From: Takakia lepidozioides
Taxonomy: Eukaryota; Streptophyta; Takakiopsida; Takakiales; Takakiaceae
Length of the DNA: 64,000 nt
Assembly (NCBI GenBank): GCA_030704615.1
Contig: CM060734.1
Location: forward strand, 25,670,001-25,734,000
Direction: 5' to 3'
Every line of letters begins with the position of its first letter. Within the stretch, counting starts at the first letter, position 1. The notes under the pieces are model-generated. The model had not been told where the DNA came from and searched no databases. It saw only the letters and a list, made by a program, of their open reading frames with translations. Shown piece after piece: positions 24,550 to 35,212 of the stretch. Made by a program: the position numbers and the translations under genes.

Positions 24550-25418
24550 GTGAGAGTCTGACTTCCCCAATCGTGGTGTGATTGGGCTTGTGTTAACCAT
24601 GGTCGGCCAAGTAGTAGTGAATATCCCTCTGCCACATCCTCCATTCTGAGAATGGTTACTGATATTTCGTATACCAGTCCTGCTACTTCCATTGCAAGTC
24701 ATCTGATAATCCCCAATGGCTGTACTTTTCGTTGATCAGCCATTCGTATCGTGAATGGAGCAGGTTCCATGTGCCCCAATCCTAATGACTTCTTCATCTT
24801 TTCTGTCATGATATTCACTCCGGATCCTCCATCGATGAGTACATTCGTTACCATCTTCCGTCCAATACGTACTTGTATTACAGGTATTGCTTCGTCGTAA
24901 TCTGGAGTTTGTCGTATAGTTGTGGGTTTAATCGTGTAAACCTCTGGTGTTGGTTTTTGTTTTGGTGTGGGGGTCAATGCCTCGATTGCCCGAAATAAAG
25001 TTTTCTTGCAGTGTGGAGCAATTTTTAATAATTGTCCAATGGTAATTTGGGTCTTGGTCTGGCAGATTACTTCAGCCAATTCTGTTTCCGTGGTTGTATT
25101 CATGGTCTTCATCGTTGGTCTGATTTGCTTATCTAGAGTTGGCTCTCTAGAAGGTATATGAGTTCCCTCTTGCATTTGAGCTATGGCTTTACTTACTTCC
25201 TGGTGTAAGCTCTTTTCCTCCTGCCATGCTGCACTTTCTGGATATTGTTTCCGTTCTTCTTCAATCTCCTTATCTGGAGGTTTCTGTTTCTTGGCCTGAG
25301 TTCGGGTTACCGCAAGAGTATCCACTACAGGGGTTACCACACTTACGGCTACACTTGGTCCGGCTTCCATATTTCCCACTTCTGCCACATGCTTGATTCG
25401 CAACTGGCATTCATGTTT
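24550..25418 (-). pseudogene. Element B protease region
   Basis: Follows gag in the same frame after one TAG codon. The catalytic motif is VLIDGGSGVNIMTEKMKKSL (D-G/S-G type) with LGLGHMEPAPFTIRMAD, and the frame is closed by TGA at 24,701-24,699. The following in-frame sequence LLLGRPWLTQAQSHHDW is the end of the protease fold. A T-rich homopolymer (24,533-24,544 on the plus strand) accompanies another break. Confidence 0.75.
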
Positions 25419-26850
25419 CTAGTGTCCCTCTTTCTTGCAATAGTGGCATCTCGTGCTTTCTTTGTTTTTGGGTTGATGGTCCCTATCCCTTGGTGGATAT
25501 TCATTTCGTGGCCTCTGATAATGATTACCCATGTTGTATCGTCTTGGTTCATCCGATCCTCCCCGTCGGATTTGGACTTGGTGTACCCCCACCTCTCGTG
25601 TGTACCCAATCTTCTTGGCCCGTTGGTTGTAAATACAATGGCTGGTATTATGATTGTTCATATGACAAATATCATAGTATTTGTCCTTCATATGGCATTC
25701 CGTTGCCAGGTGTCCTGAAGTCCCGCATTTGTGACACCATGTTGCCTTTCGTGGCCCTTCATCTTTAAAATTCTTGATAGCCTCTGCTATCTTTAGATCC
25801 AAAGTGGTTTTGTCAATCACTTCTTTCTTCTTTTGCTTGGGGTTTTCTTCATCATCAGAGTCTTCTTCTTCCAAGAGATCCTTGGAATCTTTGCTTCTGT
25901 TCTGATGGAATCCCAATTCCAACTTCTTTGCAGTCCCTACTGCTTCAGCCAAAGTGTTGTTAGGCATGACTGTAACCATGGTTACGTATTCACGACGAAG
26001 TCCATTGATGAACCATGATTTTTGCAAATCATCCCCTGGTGCTTGAGGTAGTTTCCTAATCAGAGTCTTCATTCTCTCCAGGTAGTCGACTACCAATTCT
26101 TTCTTTTTCTGTCTTAGGTTCTGTAATGCTGTGAAGATTTCAGACGTGGATTTGTTGGATCTATATCTTTCTTGAAATGCGGCTCTCATATCCGCCCAAT
26201 TCGCAAAGTGATTGGCTGGGAAAGTTGCCAACCATTCAATGCCTTTTCGGGCCATTGAACAAGGAAATAGTCGGATCTTCTCTTGGTCTGTTGCTTCATT
26301 GTAAATGATGCACATGTTTTCAAATTGATTCAGATGGATATCTGGATCAGATTTCCCATCATATAAAGGAAATGGTGGTCTGGTTTTGCTTGCTGCTAAA
26401 GCCATCGGTGCAGCTGGTGCAACTGGTTGTCCAAACTGGGATGGTCCCGCTACTGCTGGCTGTGGTGGTGTTGGTGTTTGTCTTCCAAATAGTGATTCAA
26501 AGCTAGGAGGTCCTTGTCCCAATGATAGTCGTCTTCCAGCTGCTGTCCCTACTAAGCTTAATGAATCTTTAAAAGCTTTGAGTGCAGTTCTGGTTATCCT
26601 TTCTGGAGAAGTGCTTTCACTTCTTTCACCTTCTTCACTAAAAATGTTATCAAATCTTTCTTCTAATATTTCAGCAAAACCTCTATTTGGGCTTGTTACT
26701 GTAGAAGGTCCTTCAGATCTTTCTTGTGGTAACCATTCACCAAGTACATTACTGACAACTTCTTCTGGTGTAGTGTTCCCAATTCCCACCGATCCGATTT
26801 CCTGATCTTTTGGTTTATCACTGTTTGATGTATCACCTTGATCGGCAACT
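25419..26850 (-). CDS. Element B gag with CCHC zinc knuckles
   Basis: Open from the junction with element C. Capsid part: FPLYDGKSDPDIHLNQFENM, SMARKGIEWLATFPANHFAN, FQERYRSNKSTSEIFTALQN and LVVDYLERMKTLIRKLP, the standard Ty3 retrotransposon gag pattern. Nucleocapsid: CHKCGTSGHLATEC (CX2CX4HX4C), a second Cys/His cluster CHMNNHNTSHC, and a third knuckle CHYCKKEGH that is interrupted by the TAG stop (25,421-25,419) and completed as KHEC after it. No clear initiator ATG; the frame stays open upstream to the join at about 26,850. Confidence 0.8.
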
Positions 26851-27390
26851 GGTGATATCCGGACCGCAAGTCCAAAGTGCTAAAGACCTTGGCATGCCCA
26901 ATGGCATCAAAGATCTCCTCCGGTGTAGGCATGGCATACTTATCGGACTTGGTCTGACAATTTACAGGCCGATAATCACCGCACATACGTCTCTCCGTCC
27001 AATTGGCATAGACATCCTTCTTGGCTGGCATCACCGTGGCTGAAGCATACTCTCCACCAGAGAGCTCCACCAAACCAGCCTCCCAGAGATCTTGAGTCCT
27101 CATCTGATTTGGCGTGTCCGTGGCCAACTCAATACGAATTTCCTGACCCTTCAGTGCTCCCAAATCCTTCAAATTGAAGGCAAAGCAATTCCTGTAAGCC
27201 CTCAGGAACCGCCGTATACATCGTCTCTCTCCTCCGGTGACAATGGGTCCAATGTCAGACTCCCAATTGTCCTCCGTAACTGCAACCTTAAGTCCAGCAG
27301 ACTTAGAGGTAGGAGATGCGTCCCGTGGTTGCTATGCCGCAACCTGTTGAGCAGTACTCCCTGCCTGCTCAATCAATGACAAGGCCTCAT
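26850..27390 (-). pseudogene. Element C reverse transcriptase, N-terminal part only
   Basis: CFAFNLKDLGALKGQEIRIE leads into the RT: GEYASATVMPAKKDVYANWT, RRMCGDYRPVNCQTKSDKYA, MPTPEEIFDAIGHAKVFSTL and [10 protein letters not shown]. These are the Ty3-type RT fingers and first palm motif. The YxDD part is missing because the sequence joins element B gag here. 27,172-27,390 has stops and frameshifts between the methyltransferase and RT. Confidence 0.85.
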
Positions 27391-27391
27391 C

Positions 27392-29853
27392 CTACCCAAT
27401 CATCTCATCTTTGAGGACCTCCTCAACCCGAGAAGAATCCCCAACCTCATCCATCACAGCCGCCTTGGCTGCCAACTCTCTCTGAACCTCGAGCACCTCC
27501 CATGTGTGCCATGGATGTCTACACCCTGTGGTCCTCACCGGCTCGCCCCTACTCACTGCCTGTACCGTCTCGGTAGGCAGAGAGACCGTCAAGGGAAGTG
27601 CACTCCGCACTCTACGTTGTTCAGCCATAGCCAAGCTGATAATCCAGGTTAAGCAATTGAGATCCATCGCTTGCCCCAACACCTGACGACGTGATGCCTC
27701 AAAAAGAGAAGGCACCGCTGTGGTCCTAGTGGAAAAACCCATAGCCCGCTCTCGCTCATCGACATTAGGCTCCACTAACTGCTGCAACTGAGCATCCCAT
27801 AGGAGGCCAGGTCCACTATCCCGGAAAGCATGCGATCCTGTGGTATAGGTAGTGCTCGTGGTCGACCCACATTGTTGACCACTGCCAAAGGCGACCGGTC
27901 ATCGTGTCTCACACGCTGAGACTGCCTCCCTGTGTCCAAAATGCTATCCACTGTGAGGTATGCTGGCCGCTGCGCCCCATCAAATGCACGCTTGAGCAGT
28001 GCGGGTGGTATCAAGTTAGTCCACCATAGCCATGGACGATGAGCCCGTGACCCCACTGTAGCTGCATCCAGCAACACTGCTGACCCAAGCCACGACCGGA
28101 CTTGGTGCACACTGGCCATCATCCTGGCCCGAGAATCGCCCATCAGTGACACATTCTCCAAGATGTATGCTGGAGATACAGCTTGATGAAGCTGTAAATG
28201 GCACAAAACCCGCACCATCTCCCAAAACAGACCCGACCTCGAGTCTCGCAATCCATTGCCATGCCCGGCTGATGAATGCCCTTGGCAGGGCCAACCTGCC
28301 ACTACAAGATCAATGGAGCCAATCCGCTCCAAATCTTGCACCCCCAGCAACGAAATGTCTGCTGGCAAGGCCTGCTGATATCCACGAACTGCAGACACCG
28401 GCAACAACTCAGGGTACTGTTGCACCAACTGAGCAACATGGCGTAGGGAGACGCGTCGTGCAGTCTCATCCCTTTCCACATACAAGTAACGCCGTACCCA
28501 TACACCTACCTGTAGCACAGTAGCCAATCCGGTGCTGATCCCGCCAAACAAGTCCAGAAGGCAAATGCCTTCATCCGGACATTGCCACACGATCGGTGTG
28601 GTGTCCAATGGTGACAATTGAGATGGTCCTGGTGCAATCCCCGCACTGTCCTCCTCTCCTAATGGTACAAAAGCCTCTACCCAGGCCTGTTGCACCCGTT
28701 GATCAGCAACCCGCTGCAAATCCTTGCTCGAGCCCCACAATGGAGTGTGAGCAACCATGACAGGCAACTCTGCCATACCATACATGTCATCCTGCTCTCC
28801 CGGAGGTGACACATCCTCTGAATGAGTGTTGCCATCCAACAACTCTCCAGGCCAAGTCACTGCAGCTGTGAATGCTGCCAGTGTTGGCATCTTGCCTAGC
28901 TGGGCAACCGCAACTCCTCCTATGAACATCACGGGGAGCTGCACACGCCGACCCTCCCCTGACTGCCATCTAGGCCTATAGGAAGTTGACTCCTCCCAAA
29001 ATCCCAGGGAGAAGTCCATGGGGTACAACACTGCCCCACCAACAATGACATCGTACGAGACCGTGTCTGTCATAATGGCCTTGGCTCTCATCACTGAGCC
29101 ATCTGTAGGATGATCCGGCTGTAGTCTGATCGCCAACTCACGCCATGTCATGCCTCGAGCCTGCTCTGATCCTCCCAGAGATGTATGTATCTGGAAAGGG
29201 CACGGCTCCATATCCGCCCCCATGAGGCCCAAGCCTGCAATAGCAGCTCTGCCCAACATCAATGGCTGAGCTCCCGAGTCCAACAAGACCCGCAGTGGCC
29301 GGTATCTCTTGTCTGCCGGTCCACTCAAATAGAAAATGCCATCCTGGTTGTCTAACATGACAACTCCAGGTGTCACCATGGCGCGCTCAATGGCTGGCCT
29401 AGCTGGCAGTTCCATCAACCTGGCAACTGCAGCTTGCCATGGCGCCACCGTGGCAGTCTTGACCCTCATATTCGAGGATCCCTCCGGCACTACACCTCCC
29501 ACTATCTCCACAGAAGATGAAGTAACCTCCCCACTCTCACAGAGTGTAGCTGCCAGCCTGAACACCTCAGCTGGTCTTACCCCCGGCGTCGCAATCATGG
29601 TAGCCGAGAACAATGGAGCCCGACACACCAATGTGGCCACCCCCAGCAGCACACTAGCTGCCGTAGCCTTGGCAACACTAGGTAGTGGTGCTGCCCGTGT
29701 AGCTCTCCCCAATGGCATAGTAACATCCGCCTCGGTAACAGTCGGGCGAGAACTAGGTGCCATGGACGGCGTCGACACTGTCTCCGCCAATGTGAATGAC
29801 TGAGGAAGCCTGGCCTGACGGCTTGCCTCCCCATGCTGTGGATCCAACTCCAC
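27392..29853 (-). pseudogene. Element C polyprotein: aspartic protease and C5-cytosine DNA methyltransferase
   Basis: The long open frame 29,853-27,775 (692 codons, no credible own ATG) has a low-complexity N-terminus, a protease motif LRVLLDSGAQPLMLGRAAIA (DSG at about residue 192), and a methyltransferase from residue 425. Motif I is LLDLFGGISTGLATVL (433-447, S-adenosylmethionine binding). Motif IV is VVAGWPCQGHSSAGHG (Cys523, catalytic nucleophile), motif VI is YILENVSL (Glu566) and motif VIII is TVGSRAHRPWLWW. A frameshift near 27,840 moves motifs IX and X to the frame 27,787-27,392: DERERAMGF and SRRQVLGQAMDLNCLTWII. The motif order is unpermuted (I-IV-VI-VIII-IX-X). The enzyme would methylate carbon 5 of cytosine in DNA. 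It lies between protease and RT, an unusual position in a retroelement polyprotein. Confidence 0.85.
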
Positions 29854-30187
29854 CTTCGCACCCCGTGGCTCAGGAACTCATGTTGCTCCTCGAGTCACTG
29901 CCGCAGTTGACTCCACTTGCACTAGTGATAATCCTGCCCCACCCACAGTGGTAGTGGTAGTGGCACCCCTCACTAGTGGTAGTGCTGCCTCGCACATGAA
30001 TCCCATGCCTCCCATGTCTCCTCCCTCAGGAGCAGGAGGTGGACCATCCGGCCTTGGAGCCGGTACCACCTGAGCTGTGGCCATGGCAGTGAGCCTCTGC
30101 TAGCTGCTGAAGCCGGTTGGCCATGCCTTGGTCACCACCCTGACCTCCACGTCCTTAGCCATGTTGAGCTTGCCCTCGGCCTGCACC

Positions 30188-31467
30188 TCATGCCTGGCCA
30201 CCTCGTCCTCTCTGGGCTACTCCACCTCGCCCCCGGCCACCATTGTTCCCTTGGAACTGGCCTGGGCGCAACTCAAGATGCAAACCATAGCACTGGGCCT
30301 CTCCATGCCCGTACTTGCTACAATGCCCACACTGCAACTGTGCAGGCTGTGCCGGTGCCAAACCATTGCCTCCCTCTGGGCAATCCTTCTTGACATGGGG
30401 TCCCCCACATGTCCAGCACACCACATCCGCCCGTTGTTGGCTTGCAAATGAAGGGAGAGACCCCTGCATCTGAGGTCCTCTCTGTCCTTCCCTGGGCTTC
30501 ACCTGAGCCCCCTTGTTGCCATAAGCACATTGAGGTAGTGGCTGGCCACTACCCCGTGGCGCCTCCTTAGCAAATCCCACCATGACCACTCGTTCCTCCA
30601 CCATGTTGAGCTCTATCCGCTCTGCCAGCAAAAACACATTTGCTAAGGTGGGTTGGGCCGCTTGTAGGAGAGTTGCATCCCGCACCCTTCTCCTCAACTC
30701 CTTGTCCAATATCCCGTACCAGAACTGGACTGCCTGAGCCTCCGTAACCCCTTGGGTTAGTATGCTTCTGTTGGAACTCTTGCAAGCAACTTCTCTGTCC
30801 TCACCCCTTGGTAGTTCTTTCTCAACTCTTCCAAGAACTCCACAATAGGGTTGAAGGCAGACACCGCCACTGGTGCTGGTGCAGCAGTAGCTTGGGTGGA
30901 CGTTGTAGTTGCTATACCACTAGTCCCACTACTACTCGTGGCAGCTGCTGTTGCAGCTACAGCTGCCGGTGTGGCTGCTACCCTTGTGCCTCTAGTGCCT
31001 CTAGTGATGGAGACATAGTCGGGTGACCAGTACATCCTCCACTCCTCGATCTCAACATCATGCCCCCGCCTAAACTCATGGTAATCATCCATGGGCGGCC
31101 CCTCAAGGTGCTGAAACAACCCCTTCCATGCCATAAAAGACGTAAACAGTTGTGGATTGCGCATTTGCTGCAAGTCACACCAACTATGAAACTCTTGGAT
31201 AAAATCATCCAACTCAATGGTGCCCACCGCCCCAGAGTACCTACGTGGCCCCTTGGTAGCTCCATACATCTCCTCCGTTGTGTCCCACAACAATGACAAT
31301 GAAACAACTTGCACCGCCGGTGTGAGTTCTCCTGATTCACAATCCGAATCAGAACATTCCGTAGAAGACACAAGAGGTGAAGGTGGCCTAAACTGCACAC
31401 CTCGTCTCGTATACCCGCTAGTATCGCTAGTGCTCGTACCGGCACTTTCCCCAGCAACTAGTGGCAC
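30188..31467 (-). pseudogene. Element C gag with two zinc knuckles, frameshifted
   Basis: The N-terminal frame 31,467-30,757 begins without an ATG and contains a conserved-looking globular part (GTIELDDFIQEFHSWCDLQQ, FTSFMAWKGLFQHLEGPPMD), then an Ala/Thr-rich linker. A frameshift at about 30,770-30,790 leads to the frame ending at 30,188: ILTQGVTEAQAVQFWYGILD and ATLLQAAQPTLANVFLLAER (capsid end). Then come CWTCGGPHVKKDC and CGHCSKYGHGEAQC (two CCHC-type knuckles) and a Gly/Arg-rich tail. RNA-binding structural protein of the element. Confidence 0.75.
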
Positions 31468-31499
31468 CTCCGTGTTGACAAACTGACACTCAACCGGTC

Positions 31500-33990
31500 A
31501 TGAACCTGTCTCTAACCCCCTCTCCACAAGGTATCCGGGTAGAGAACCTGATGCGGCTTATGGTTTGGAATACTAGGTTCCTAACGTAGCCTGCACCTGC
31601 ACCTTCATCCACCGCAGGCACTCCCATGGTTGGTTGGTCATCACCTCCAACCTCACCACAGGAGAAACAAAGATGGTCTAACTGGTCATCAACCCAGCCT
31701 CACCATCGACAGCATGCTCTAGGGTTGGATCGGCGATCAAGCCCGAGTCAACCACCTATAAAATCAAGCGCCTACACAAAACTAGCATGACGCACAATCA
31801 AGCATGCAGGTGTGGAGGGGATCCAAACACAATAATGAAAACAACAACTCCCCCACACCAAAAATAACTCCACAGTGTCGCTCCTGCAATCCAGCCCAAA
31901 CCCGGACTGACTCTTGCCTTCACCTACGAAAAGGTCTCGGTCTACAGAGAAGGTGGAAAGCTACGAGGAAGGGAAGCTAAAGCAATGCCTATCCCCAGCA
32001 CGCTCTCATCCCAACACCTTTTTTTTTCCTCTCTTCTCTCACTTGCATGACCATGAGAGCATCATGTAGACACTCCTCAAACCACCCTCCACGAGCTCAT
32101 GAAACTTGGCCTCCAAGGCCCCATGCAAGCCTCCACAGGGTCCGCCAATGACTCCTTATGTCCACCAGCCATTCCTCAGAATGGAACCACCTCAGGAAAC
32201 CACACCATTCACTGAAGGTTCAAAAATGGAGCAAATAGAGGTACATATAGGCCCCAACAACATTATGTCCAAATGAATTACCTGCAGGCTGGTCTCCCCC
32301 ATAGTTAAGAATTGGGCTGAAAACCCGAAAAGATTACCTGCAGGGAAGTAATCCCCTTTGTTAAAATGCAACAGGGAGGCAATTCTGACTTTTCTGCCGG
32401 ATCAGCTAGCTCAGAACCGTTGTTCTACAGAGCCCAGCCTCCCCATCAAAGTCCCACGAAACGAGTGAAAAAAGATTTTTATTTTATTTTATTTTTTCAC
32501 TCTGCCTGTTCGCGGCCTTCCGTGGCTCCAACCGCCGTGACTCCTCACGGCCCGCCCTAGGCGCTCGTTGGCCACGGGCTGCCCCATGATACCCCATGGT
32601 ACCACTCCCACGAGCCTTCACGGCCCGCCATCCCCACGATCTGGTCACCGTGCCCACCCATTGTGTCTGCACCACGGCTTCCAACGGTCACGGTCAACAG
32701 TCACGGCCTGGGGGTATCTCGTGATATTGCCCCCATGGCCCATCACGGCCACTGTTCCCTGCATTCCCTGGAACTCCCAACGAGTTCCCATGCGTTCCCG
32801 AGCTCTCCCCGCGCTGGGGTTTGCTCCTGCACCCTCTGCCACCAAGCTATGGCTTCTGCAAAGCCTCCAGACCTGCTGCCATGCTCTCTTGGGCTCTCAC
32901 GACCCACTAGAGGCACCCTAAACTCAACAAGCAAGCAATATGCTGCCCAACAAGCTCCATTTCTTCATGAAGCTCACAAAAACGAATCTGAAAATACACA
33001 CATTTACAAACTTGGTGCACCTGCACTTCTCATGCATATCCCCTAGCTCTAGGGCACCTCATTGCTACCCTTCTAGCCCCCGCTCTTGCCACTCTAAGAG
33101 CCCTTACACTGCTGAGTTTCAGATTGAAACTCCAACTCAGCACATGTTTCACAAGTGCACTGATTTGCACACAAGAGGGACCTGCCCCCTCTCTTCACTC
33201 ATACCTCTTCATGAGCTTGGAGCTGAAGCTCCCAACAGACTGCGATGCATTCCCTCGCAGCTCCACTATTCGGCTGCTCCTCATCTACCCGCAACAACTG
33301 ATTTCGGGCAGAAATACCTGGAGCTGATCATATCATCTCCAACCTGCAACATGCTAGCTTCCCATGCGCAGCCCACATTTATGCAGCTCCTCAACTCGGC
33401 CTGCAACTGAAGAAGACGACCACCACTTCGCCCACTCGTGGCCAGCATCTCCTCTGTTTCATACTAGAAGCCCAAACTTGGTTGTCATAGCGTTGAGCTA
33501 TGCAACGCCGCTCTTCAACATAGGCTACCCGCCTCTCTATCCATGGCAAACCTGCAACCTGTTCGCCTTTGCACTCTATCCGCTTTGGATAGGCTCATGC
33601 ACGGATCCCTGCACTCTAGGCTGAACTGTTTCTCATGATCTGAAAACACAAGTGCTACAACTAACTCGAACCTGGCACTCACAAACTCGAGCTGATCTTT
33701 CTCAAGTGATAAGGAAAGGAAGATACAAGCACACAAGCTCTCTCAAACTCACATACTTGCACATGAAAACATCACTCATATATTAAGTCGAGCCAAGTGC
33801 ACCCCACGCCATGGGGAATCCACACTATGGCGCCATAGCTAGACACGGTGAGGCTCAACTCGAGAAAGATGAGCCCACCGCGATCTGCCGTGAAGATAAC
33901 AACGTCAGGTGCCCAAACATGTATTGGCCCCTGGATTGACACTAGGGTCAATCCCAAATGTCAATATATAAAAGCTAGCTATTTCCTAGC
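31500..33990. other. Non-coding region upstream of element C gag
   Basis: About 2.5 kb with no credible gene. Because gag of element C reads leftward from 31,467, this is where its leader and 5' LTR should lie, but I could not fix LTR ends or a primer binding site. 32,500-32,780 is GC-rich and repeats a CACGGCC / CACGG word many times. 33,964-33,974 is a TATATAAAAGC box on the plus strand. Confidence 0.4.
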
Positions 33991-33999
33991 TAACTTCAC

Positions 34000-34480
34000 A
34001 CTAGTGGTAAAATAACTTGACAGCGTGATTGGACGATAATTGGAGATGAGGTTTCTGTCCCTTTTTTTGAAGATTAAGGTGATAAGTCCGCTCTAGGTCT
34101 GAGAGAGGGGAGGACAGAGCCACCTTATCTTGATCCGAGAGAAGAAAAGGGATATGACTGAGAACAGCCTCCGAAGCCATTCCAGCCTCAGCGGAGGGAG
34201 CCCTCTTGGAGAAAAGAGAGGCAAAATGCTGCTCAGCAATAGATGCCATAATCTTAGGGGAGTAAGCAGGAGACCTATCTGGGCCAATCAAAGACGCAAT
34301 TGAAGAGGCCATTTTTCTTTGCCTTGCTTTGATAAAAAAAAAATTTGGACATTTTCTCACCTTTAAGGGACCAGTTAACACCAGCCTTGAGACGAAGAGC
34401 ATTCTCTTTGTCCTGCCTGAATTTCCACAGATTGGTCTTGGGCTGTGTTGTAATCCATAAGATTCTCGGAACGAAGAGAC
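34000..34480 (-). pseudogene. LINE (L1-type) RT N-terminal fragment
   Basis: The minus strand carries FFFIKARQRKMASSIASLIG followed by QHFASLFSKRAPSAE, the region between endonuclease and RT of plant L1 elements. At 34,100-34,000 a shifted frame has ITLIFKKRDRNLISNYRPIT, the first RT motif (compare ISLNFKKGDRSQISNYRPIT of the LINE at 44,500). Truncated before the YADD motif. The open frame continues to 34,945 without recognisable content. Confidence 0.65.
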
Positions 34481-35212
34481 AAAAAAAGACTGATTATCAG
34501 GGATGAAAACAAAGGTAAGTGCGATGTCTGAAAAATCCCAATCCCTGATAGTGAGGAGGAGACAATTTCTGGACAAGGGTTTTAACCTTCTTTCATAGGG
34601 GATGTGCAACAGAACAATATCCAGAAGGTGCCTATGAACTAGCACTAGACAACTGGGTAGCAAGAGAGCATAGAAAAAGCAAGTGAGAAGGGGGAAGGCG
34701 GAGTGAGCTATGCTCACCTGAGTTGAATCTCCTGGCAGGGCAGATGGCGAGGTCGCGTCCATGGGACTGAGCATGGTTTTTTTCGTTTTCGCAATGAAAG
34801 GCACGAAGCCTACAACATCCTCCTTGCGGGGGGTGGGTGATGGGGCCCTTGCAAATCCGAGGATAGCATGAGCCACGATGAACCCTCCCTTTAAAACTTT
34901 AACTTCTTTATTAATTTGATTAAAAGGCCTCCGTCCCCTTTCCATTTAAAAATACAAAAATCAGGGCAATACCTGTTCTTTAAAATTAAAAAGAAAAAAA
35001 ATGCACTACCTTATTCGAGTCGCTTGGACCCGTCCCACTCAATGATGCGACGGGTGAGGTGTTGGCGTGTGAGAGCGGTTTTTTTCTTTCCCCTGCTCAC
35101 ACGATACCAACCCCCGTCATACTTTTTTTTTGGCGGAGTGGTGAAACAAGGGGAGCATTTTGAATTCTGGGGAGTGCAAGCAGATCCATCTTCTCTTGGC
35201 TCTGTTGCACCC
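34481..35212 (+). promoter_or_regulatory. Upstream region of the histidinol-phosphate aminotransferase gene
   Basis: Sequence between the LINE scrap and the presumed start codon. The reading frame is open on the plus strand from 34,916, but the first part (including MIKRPPSPFHLKIQKSG) does not look like a coding extension. I see no clear core promoter. Confidence 0.3.

Larger units (their letters stand above)
20844..26850 (-). mobile_element. Element B: Athila/Tat-like Ty3/gypsy retrotransposon, pol rearranged
   Basis: Minus-strand element: gag (26,850-25,419), protease (25,418-24,550), end of RNase H (about 24,400-24,290), integrase zinc domain and start of core (24,192-23,380), then RT (about 23,330-22,170), then the rest of the integrase core and C-terminus (22,170-21,351). 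RT motifs FMDGFSGYNQVHMAEEDREK and MPFGLCNAPATFQRAV are those of non-chromodomain (Athila/Tat-like) Ty3 elements. With the 3' ORF the element extends to 10,839. No LTR could be defined at either end; the 5' end abuts the RT of element C. Confidence 0.85.
26850..31467 (-). mobile_element. Element C: Ty3-like retroelement encoding a cytosine DNA methyltransferase
   Basis: Minus-strand order: gag (31,467-30,188), spacer, aspartic protease (about 29,290), C5-cytosine methyltransferase (28,590-about 27,620), linker, and RT fingers/palm (27,172-26,850). The RT is cut off just after [11 protein letters not shown], before the catalytic aspartates, where element B begins. RNase H and integrase of this element are not present. 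All parts read on one strand with only frameshifts between them, so they belonged to one polyprotein. No LTR was defined; the 5' LTR should lie between 31,500 and 33,990. Confidence 0.85.

Noticed and set aside
12817-26850. Endogenous plant pararetrovirus
   Set aside because: LTRs, a tRNA-Met primer site, 5-base target duplication and integrase are present; no movement-protein or caulimovirus-type gene order is visible.
27620-28590. Host chromosomal DNA methyltransferase gene (DRM, CMT or MET1)
   Set aside because: There is no intron and none of the UBA, BAH, chromo or RFD domains of host enzymes. The domain is continuous in frame with a retroelement protease and followed by RT on the same strand.
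34916-35212. N-terminal extension of the histidinol-phosphate aminotransferase
   Set aside because: The frame is open from 34,916, but the residues before MSLRSPSSV are Lys/Phe-rich and unlike a transit peptide; starting at 35,213 gives the usual protein length and a Ser/Thr/Ala-rich leader.
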